NCBI RefSeq assembly: GCF_036373705.1
Contig: NC_089857.1
Coordinates: 40,558,784-40,622,783, forward strand
Origin: Amia ocellicauda
Taxonomy: Eukaryota; Chordata; Actinopteri; Amiiformes; Amiidae
Direction: 5' to 3'
Length of the DNA stretch: 64,000 bases
Numbering within the stretch: position 1 is the stretch's first letter; every line of letters begins with the position of its first letter. Below are positions 56,926 through 64,000 of the stretch, piece after piece. The notes below the pieces were generated by a model, which made no database searches, was not told where the DNA came from, and worked only from the letters and a program-made list of their open reading frames with translations. The position numbers and the translations under genes are program-made.

Positions 56926-59900
56926 TATTAGTATTAACAATGTAGATGTTAAAAGTGCTGTTGCATTAGCCTAGAACAAGGCCGCCATACACGCCATACC
57001 AAACTAAACATTAAATAATTAACATCAATGATAAATTGGTTAATTAGTGTTGGATACACCTATTTGCATCACTATAACTACATATGTATCCTGCAAGTCT
57101 GAAATGTTAAAACAGTGTAGTTGCATATGACACTTTTCATCCTACATGTGTTTGTATGACACTTTTCACACCCTCCTCACTACCAACATTGTTTTGGTGT
57201 TGTATGGAAGGGGAACAGGTGGATGATTGAGAAGCCTTCAAAAATAGAGAGAACACTGGGGCGTTTGATGCAATCTGACTGAACTGAACATTGGGGGCAC
57301 AAGCTGATTGGCTGACAAGATAGGAATGTAAATATATGTAGTGGTTTATGTAGTGGCTTTATTTAATAGAGTGTGTTGTGGACCAAGGGTCAGGAACAGG
57401 AACAGTTGTAGACTGAAAAATATGGTTTCCAAACAATATACAATTTATTTGCTGTCACTTGCGGGAAAAAACTGGCAAAAAGAATCAGGTGGCTTAAAAC
57501 AAAACTAAATTCAGAAAAGAACCAACAAACAAGAAAATAAAAACTGCCATAATAGGATACCAACAGAGTTACCTAGCATGAGGTTTGCAGTTGTTTATAC
57601 TATCAACATATATGCTCTGTGTCAAGTGACCTCCACTCCAGCACACCACCAACTAACTCCACGGTTATATACCCTAGCTCTATATGACCCCTCCCCTAGA
57701 ACAAACCAATGTAACAAAAATAAATGTATAAACCCAAAAAGAAAATACATTCTAAATCCATTACATAGACATAATCAATACATAAGAAATACATTTAGGG
57801 ACAGTATCAATAGGTAAAAAACAATTAGTTGAATTACCATTACAAATAATTCTATTACTTTTGAACTCTGTATTGCGCTTATATTTTGTAAGTCACCCTG
57901 GATAAGGGCGTCTGCTAAGAAATAAATAATAATAATAATTTATTTTTGACACCCCCTTCCAGATTTAAAATGAGCCAGCCCTTTCTATGCTGGAAAATAG
58001 GTGCCCTCTATTACCAACATTATGGTAAAGGGAAATCCAATATTGCCCCTCACCAAGACAGCCTCTGTAACCTCCCAGCATCCCCAAACAAACATGGCAG
58101 TTCCCACTCCCCTGTTCAACTCAAACCAAAGAACAATAAGCCACAAGGTAAGTACAAACTTTATTTAAACCCCTTTTACCTTTCTATATGATCTATCATC
58201 TTAGTTATGTTGGTTCAATTTGGTTTTACATTCAAGGGATGGGCCTACCCCATCACAGAGTGGATTGGTTAATGCTGATACTAAACTTAAGATTTTTCTT
58301 TTTGTATGGTTTCTTTGTGTATCACAGTGACCAGGACAGCCTCCGGGAGCAGGGTTTAGGACCATTGCCTTGGTTGTGATTGGTTAAGGTAATGAGGGGA
58401 AAAGCAATATTGCCATCTGTTGGCCTGAACATTCAGGAGCCAAAGAGCTGAAACAAATAGCCAAACCACTGGCACTAAGACACTTTTATACATACTTCAT
58501 GAAACAATGAAAAAGAAAATGTCAAATGAGTGATTGTTCTGGCATTTAAATATTACAAGTTGTATGATTTACAAACTACTTAATTAGTTTGGAGGGTATT
58601 TCTACTGTATGTTTATTTCACTTGTAGGAAGAATATGATTAATATAGCAGTGTTTGTGTTAGTTTGCCATTTTATGCAATGTTCCTAGGTGTGACTGGTT
58701 TCCCACACAACTATCATCACAGTATTCACAGTCCTATATATAGTTTAAATGTTTTGTTTTGCTTTTAATATACCGGTGCATATACATGTATTTGCATCAG
58801 AATGTCCTATACTTGTATTGCATAGTAGTAAACAATCTGATATCAAAATAGTTTAATTAAAAGTAAGTCACCTGGCTTAACCTTGATCACTTTTCTTGAT
58901 AGTAATAATAATAATTATTGTATGTTTAACATGAAAGTGTTCAGGACATCCTTGACTAGTTTTATAATGTTTGCATAACAAAGGACTAAAATAAACTGGA
59001 AATAAAATGTATTAACTGCTGTAAAGCACTTATTATAATATAACTGCTGTATTGAAAGCACACGTAGCTTGGTGGATAACTACAGAACTCCTTAGAAAGC
59101 AGAACCTATGCAGCACCCTGGTGCAATGTGTGTATTTGGAGAGACTCCAGATGCCTGAAGCTCAACCCAGTGTAGCTGAACACTCAAATGGACATCATCC
59201 CTTTCCACATCACCACTTCAAATCTCTGTGGAAGTCCCTCGGGAAATAATAAGGCCCGTGTGACCTGGAATTGCACAGCGCATTCTAGCTCAGTATCCAC
59301 AAACATCACTTGCAGAGCAGGCAACCATGCAAAAGCTATTGATACAGTGTGCTTTGGATGCTGACTGTAAATTAATCTAAGGAACAAAATATCTACGAAA
59401 TGCACAAATAAAATCCAACATCAGAATTCTTAAGCATGTTTTATTACACGGAAATAAAAAGATGGGGAAAAAACAAACAGACTGGATTTTATTTTGTGTT
59501 AAAAGGCAGTCATGGGGACATTTGCGTTTGCTCAGGAGAAAATGGGAGCATTCCTCAGAAGACCTGCTGTTTCCAGTGACAGCATGCATTATGTTAAATA
59601 TTTGAATTTAAAATGATGAAATAAAATATCACAAACATTTTGATTTTGAGTATTTTTCCTAGCAAATAGAAGAAGTCATGCAAACTCTTGTCCATGTCTG
59701 TAAACATTGTATAAGGGAAGATGAAGTTGTGGTGTAATTATATTTGAAACAACTGGTATTCAGACATGGTGGATTTTCTGTTATTGTTCTATTATCACAC
59801 ACGAAAAGGTGATTGTATCAGACAAGAACTATATCATGGTCAGTCTAGTTCTTGAGAATGGGTTCATATTGCTTTCTTGTGCCGCCAGTCCACAAGGGAC

Positions 59901-61990
59901 ACAGAGTCGGTGGTACTGCAGAGTGTGGCGAATGTAGGTTGATCAGGTGACATTTTACCTTCTCAACACCTGGGGGATAGAACAGGCGATTCAGTGGCAA
60001 CAGAGAATAACCTAGCCTTGCATTGTTTATGAATTATTTTAAGCAGACCTCTATAGCAATTCCACAGACCACAATGTTCACCATCAAAATGTTCACCGTC
60101 ATGCAAAATTTTGTAAATCACAACCCCACAAAAAAACAACCACACAAGAAGTGAGGGAAATGCCACATAAAATGTTTTTTTGTGTTGTAATTGGAGAATG
60201 GAGACGTGAGCAGTTTTCAGTGTTTGTGATGTAGGGATTGAGGCAAAGCCCTGGACACGTGGCTTCTCTCCCTTGGCGGCTGCGGAAGGAGACCTAGTTG
60301 TTCACAAACCAACAGCCTGACCAGCCTTCAGGCATGTTTGAAGCAAAAAAACTAAAGAGAAAACACTATGAATTATGTGTTGTGCAATGTCTGTTCCTAA
60401 ACATTTGACTGCAATAATGCTAGAGGTTCTCCAAGCTGACAGGACAGAAATGCTCTAACACAGATTTGAAAACCGAAATATATAATAGTTTTCCTCATTC
60501 TAAATATGCATGGTGTTCTTGAGGTATTATTGCAGTAGTCTGTCTCTTTAATTTAATTTATGGTTTATATATTTTAATCTGCACTAAATACACTAAACCA
60601 AGTCCATATGATGCAGGATGAAAATTTGTTTTATTAAATTAAATTTAAATAACATGCATATATTAAGTATGAAATGCATTATATTGGTTATTATTTTCCA
60701 AACCTAATATTTTAGTAAAGGGGAGTCTTTGTGTTTTTTCATGAACTTTGATATAACACAGCATACAACATGTCCCAGCAATCTGTTACCTAATCATTGG
60801 ATACAATGATGAAACGGGTAATTTACTATCTGTCTGACTGATGGGTCTGATTTGCAATTCAGGAGCAGATGCTTCCTTCAACTCAGTCTAGTTCAGTCCT
60901 ACCAGGACCCCATCTGGGATCCTGCACATCAAAAGGCAGTAAAATTAAGAGAAGACGTAAAAAATAAAGGTAGATCTTGCCATGGCAGTAACTGCTTTAT
61001 GAAACTCTCCTTATGCTGTGGGTAGCTAATTATTCTTCTGTTGCAACATATTTTATTGATCATGAAAGCACCTAGAAAGTGACCTGGCTGTACCTTGACT
61101 ATGAGAAGAATGTTGTATTTCAAAGGGCTGTCTGTCATTCACCTCAAGGGATAAAGATCTGAAAATAATATCTTACTCTTTTTAGAGGAAATTACCAACA
61201 TCAGAAAGCAGACAGTATTGTATATGCTAGGAATTAGAATGCTCATTTATCCCATATATACATATTTTACAATTGGGATTGCCCATGTGTTCATTTCCTT
61301 CTGTTGTCTTTAACAAGAGCACATCATAGTATGTTGTTGAGGTCTAGCAAGGTGCCGGGAACAAGGCTTCCGAGTTGTAGATGTATGAATGACAGTGCCT
61401 ATGTATGAAAGTCCTTCATGGCAGGCCCAAGGTCTTTGTGGTCCCAGATATTCAAGGGGATAGAAATAAAGGGGGAGAACATCTGTGATGAATGGACAAA
61501 ATGACCTGAAGGGAGGAGGTGATGTGTACATTACAGATTTTACAATGCAGTAGAAGACTGGATAATTTATATTTAAAACAGACAACTGTTGGTGACAGCC
61601 TGGCACGTAAATGTCATACTCTGTGCCAAACAAACAAAAACATATTTTCCCATAGAGGAGTAATATGTATCACTTCCAACTCTATATAATAAGGCAATCG
61701 CATTTTAATGTCATATGATTTCCCTCCCTGGATGTATCTTGGTAACATGATCAATAGGTCTACTGAATAAAAGCATCTCTTGTAAATATCACTCACTAAT
61801 ACGTATATGTATTATTCACTCAAGAAGAAAAAAAAATCTAATTCAAATCGTTATTGTCCCTTTATAATTAGACAGTACATGTTCCAGCTGTCTCTCTCCC
61901 GTGTTTGCACAATGTATCAATCACTCACTCACTATTCATTGCCATCTCCATCTCCCTGCTTGTTTGTTCTTGTCTCTTACTTGGGTCGCA
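56926..61990. other. intergenic, repeat-rich; no confirmed gene
   Basis: It includes a retroelement tail with (AAT)n at about 57895-57945, and an A-rich stretch at 57360-57830 of unidentified repeat type. A unique-looking piece at 57946-58150 closes with a donor-like CACAAG/gtaagtac. No exon with recognisable similarity was found. The region from 58400 on is AT-rich without visible features. Confidence 0.45.
57895..57945 (+). repeat. LINE/SINE 3' tail with (AAT)n
   Basis: 'accctggataagggcgtctgc' followed by AATAATAAT repeats, the common fish retroelement tail seen also at 36655. Confidence 0.65.
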
Positions 61991-61993
61991 CAG

Positions 61994-62058
61994 CTCCTGG
62001 TTACAGGCTGGAGGGACAGTATTACACAAACGCCGAGGATTTGAAGAAATACGAGTAA
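61994..62058 (+). other. possible orphan terminal exon
   Basis: A good acceptor (ctcttacttgggtcgcacag) ends at 61993. The following open stretch reads PGYRLEGQYYTNAEDLKKYE and stops at TAA 62056-62058. Composition is protein-like, but I know no family ending this way and found no upstream exon. A donor-like ATG/gtaagag at 62074 allows it to be a non-coding 5' exon of rab3c instead. Confidence 0.25.
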
Positions 62059-62135
62059 AACAGTGCATGTTCAATGGTAAGAGAGCGGGGTCTCGAACCT
62101 AAACCGACACAGCACCCCTGGAGCTTCGACACAAA

Positions 62136-62153
62136 ATGGATCTGTACGGAAAG
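62136..62153 (+). CDS. possible alternative first coding exon of rab3c (MDLYGK)
   Basis: An ATG in a good Kozak context (acaaaATGG) begins six codons ending exactly at a strong donor, AAG/gtaaga. The codon phase at the donor (0) is the same as that of the recognised rab3c exon 1 at 62842, so it could splice to the same exon 2. It is 680 bp upstream of that exon. The call is inference; no such isoform is recalled with certainty. Confidence 0.35.
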
Positions 62154-62524
62154 GTAAGAAACAATGGGTGGTAACCTGCTCTGTGTACATAGTTTAGTAA
62201 TTATATCAGCGTGCTTTTATCAAGTTGTAAGTATGCTGTGTTCCTGCAAAAAGTAAAATTCGCTTTTTAAAACAAGTTTACGTTTCTTATAGATTTAAAC
62301 CAATGCAAGTGTGTGTTTTTGTGGTTATGGGTTAAAGTGCGATTCAAATGGAGAGCTGGGTTTATAATGAATGAAACCCGGGACCTTGCAGCAACGATGA
62401 AACCAATTCACATTTATTACGCCTTCCCTAGCAAATAAACACAATAGAAAAATAAGGCTTATGTGTATAATAAAACGCCTTGCGAGGATGCAATGAACTA
62501 CCCCTCGCTTGCCCTGTGAGCGGT

Positions 62525-62608
62525 GCATGCTGAAGGATGTAGTTTCAGCGCAGGGTCTAATTGAAACGCATGCTTGCGCCTCATTTGAGCCGAAAGACTA
62601 CAACTCCC
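62525..62608. promoter_or_regulatory. two ZNF143/Staf-type sites upstream of rab3c
   Basis: ACTACAACTCCC at 62597-62608 is close to the ZNF143 core. A degenerate reverse copy, gcatgctgaaggatgtagtt, lies at 62525-62544. They precede a GC-rich, CpG- and GT-rich stretch (62630-62730) that probably contains the start site. Confidence 0.5.
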
Positions 62609-62818
62609 GGCGAGCAGCGCCCCTCCGTGAAGCGCGTTCCCGGTGCCTGCGTGCGCGCTCGTGTACGTGCGTGTGCTGCGTGCGCGCCCGCGCGTGTGTG
62701 CGTGCTCGTGCGGGGCGGAGAGGACAGCTCCAGTGCTGATTTGCAGAGGTTAGACAGAGCATCCTCCGCCTAGACAGCATCGCCGCCGCATCTGGGAAGC
62801 AGGACCGTCGCTGGCAGG

Positions 62819-62842
62819 ATGAGACACGAAGCCCCTATGCAG
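62819..62842 (+). CDS. rab3c: RAB3C, first coding exon (partial gene)
   Basis: Synaptic-vesicle Rab GTPase that controls regulated exocytosis. The exon encodes MRHEAPMQ, the N-terminal extension that distinguishes RAB3C from RAB3A, B and D, and ends at CAG/gtctgt in phase 0, ready to join the exon starting MASAQDA. The donor is weaker than consensus, but reading through it meets a TGA within nine codons. The GTPase exons lie beyond the window; 62843-64000 is the start of intron 1. The order plk2, gapt, rab3c matches human, which supports the call. Only eight residues are seen, so identity rests on this signature plus synteny. Confidence 0.78.
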
Positions 62843-63730
62843 GTCTGTACACCTCGTATGTGTTTGTGAAGCCATTGGAGAGGACATGTAAGTCATTCTT
62901 ATTTTTATTCATGCAAATGCCCATGGGCAGGATCTTGCCAAAAACGGAAATCGTGGCAAATCACTACTCAGTACAGTGCGTTAGCTGGCAGGGAGGGGTA
63001 AGTGACCGAAACTACAATAAATAGAAAATACATGATGACAATAATTGTCCAGTGATATTCAGATAAAGAGCTCATGTTGCCAGTGCATTTTTAACCCACT
63101 GTCTTTAATTCCGATTGATAATGAGCCAAACGATTTACCTATAATTATACGCGATGTAATAAACTAACATATATATATGTGTGTGTTTGTGTGTATATGT
63201 GTGTTTGTAGCCTATATATGGGTAAATTTGCTATATATACTCGCTAAACATTTAGCATGTGTTTTAATTAACCAGAGGAAAACGGAAAAAAACTGCAATT
63301 ATGATCGTTACCGACTATCTGTACAGGATCAGGCAGCTAATTTGATGAATTAGATTCATGACGTAAGAATATCAAAATATTTTGGGAATTTATCCTTGCA
63401 TTTATAATCTTATTTCATTTCATTAATTAGCGTTTTTGATTAAACATGCTTAAATATGATTTTAAAATGGAAAATACATTCACACTTTCAATAAAAATGT
63501 TTACGACAACAAAATGTAAAACAGAGTTTAATGTCTTATGTTTACACAAATATTTTAAATAGAAAGTACTCAAAGTTAAGTTGGACATGGGTTGTTTTCC
63601 TTTTTATGTATAGTATTTTCTTAGAAAGCACTGGCATAATAATACTAGTGTATTTAAGGCTATACTTGATCATGATTATTATATGTATGTTATGTATGAT
63701 ATTTATAATATCAACAGTTCTCTCTCTCTC

Positions 63731-63768
<38 letters not shown>

Positions 63769-64000
63769 TTCTTTATATCTGTTCTAGTGATGTGGTATTA
63801 GATGAACAATTTACATGTTGAAATCCACAGCATTAAAGACCAGTGAGGAGTATCAGGACGCTGTTCCAATGTCAGCTGAATCGCAGACGGTTAGCACGGT
63901 CCTTTGGTACAAACATACATTACACCGCTGCCTTTTCTATGCTTCATCTCTACCACTCACAGTAAGGACATGTTTGAATTAATTAGGCTATGGATACTCC
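62843..64000 (+). other. rab3c intron 1 (start)
   Basis: AT-rich, with TATATG/TGTGTG runs near 63170-63215 and a (CT)n(CA)n microsatellite at 63717-63768. No second exon is present. Confidence 0.6.
63732..63768. repeat. (CA)n microsatellite
   Basis: Pure CA run preceded by a (TC)n run. The open frames across it are artefacts. Confidence 0.95.

Noticed and set aside
56324..56940. Long open frames on both strands (about 160 codons each)
   Set aside because: They are translations of a CA/GACA minisatellite, giving only Cys/Val/Leu or Thr/His/Gln runs.
57946..58191. Possible exon ending at CACAAG/gtaagt
   Set aside because: The donor is good but the peptide shows no similarity, there is no clear acceptor, and it directly follows a retroelement tail.

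Overview
The window is vertebrate genomic DNA, most likely from a ray-finned fish. The evidence is intron-containing genes with vertebrate splice sites, long AT-rich intergenic stretches, and a fish-type repeat load: a Tc1-like element, CR1 and L2-like LINE 3' ends, a hAT-type MITE and many microsatellites. The repeat flavour fits a gar, bowfin, sturgeon or early-branching teleost, but I cannot name a species.

Four protein genes are supported. (1) plk2 (Polo-like kinase 2), minus strand, coding 42439 to 37887. It has 15 coding exons that join in frame to 660 residues. It has a TATA-box promoter with a near-consensus CRE, and AU-rich pentamers next to the poly(A) signal, as expected for an immediate-early gene. 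(2) A GAPT-like adaptor, plus strand, 45255-45752, with three GRB2-type YxN motifs. It has a cysteine-rich, potentially acylated N-terminus where mammalian GAPT has a membrane helix. (3) atpsckmt (fam173b), minus strand, 56043 to 46037, six coding exons, 227 residues, tail-to-tail with the GAPT-like gene. (4) The first coding exon of rab3c at 62819-62842, plus strand, with a possible alternative first exon at 62136-62153. The order PLK2-GAPT-RAB3C matches human chromosome 5q11. ATPSCKMT sits on 5p15 in human, so its place here between GAPT and RAB3C is a synteny difference.

Layout. Positions 1-37 kb are a gene-poor region downstream of plk2. It holds a hAT MITE (11.4 kb), an L2-like LINE tail (14.7 kb), a degenerate GGTCTCGGACTCG-type repeat (16.9-17.4 kb), two chimeric CR1 copies (21.5-24.2 kb), a complete but broken Tc1-like transposon (29.2-30.6 kb), and several unique, repeat-free segments that look like conserved non-coding elements. 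Two of these share a 47-bp near-identical block in inverted orientation. Positions 37-42.5 kb are plk2 and 45-45.8 kb the GAPT-like gene. Positions 46-56 kb are atpsckmt, whose introns carry a 945-bp long-terminal-inverted-repeat transposon and an L2-like LINE fragment. Positions 56-56.3 kb are a CCAAT/NRF1/ETS promoter followed by a 0.5-kb CA/GACA minisatellite. Positions 57-62 kb are mostly repeats and AT-rich DNA. From 62 kb to the end is the rab3c 5' region with ZNF143-type sites and a GC-rich promoter.

Functionally the genes are unrelated: a stress- and activity-induced kinase, an immune-cell signalling adaptor, a mitochondrial lysine methyltransferase and a synaptic-vesicle GTPase. Their grouping reflects conserved synteny, not an operon or pathway. 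I see no prokaryotic, viral or CRISPR-like system. The least-explained items are the inverted 47-bp pair, the repeated 218-bp exon-like unit next to CR1 tails, the long-TIR element and the lipid-anchor-like GAPT.
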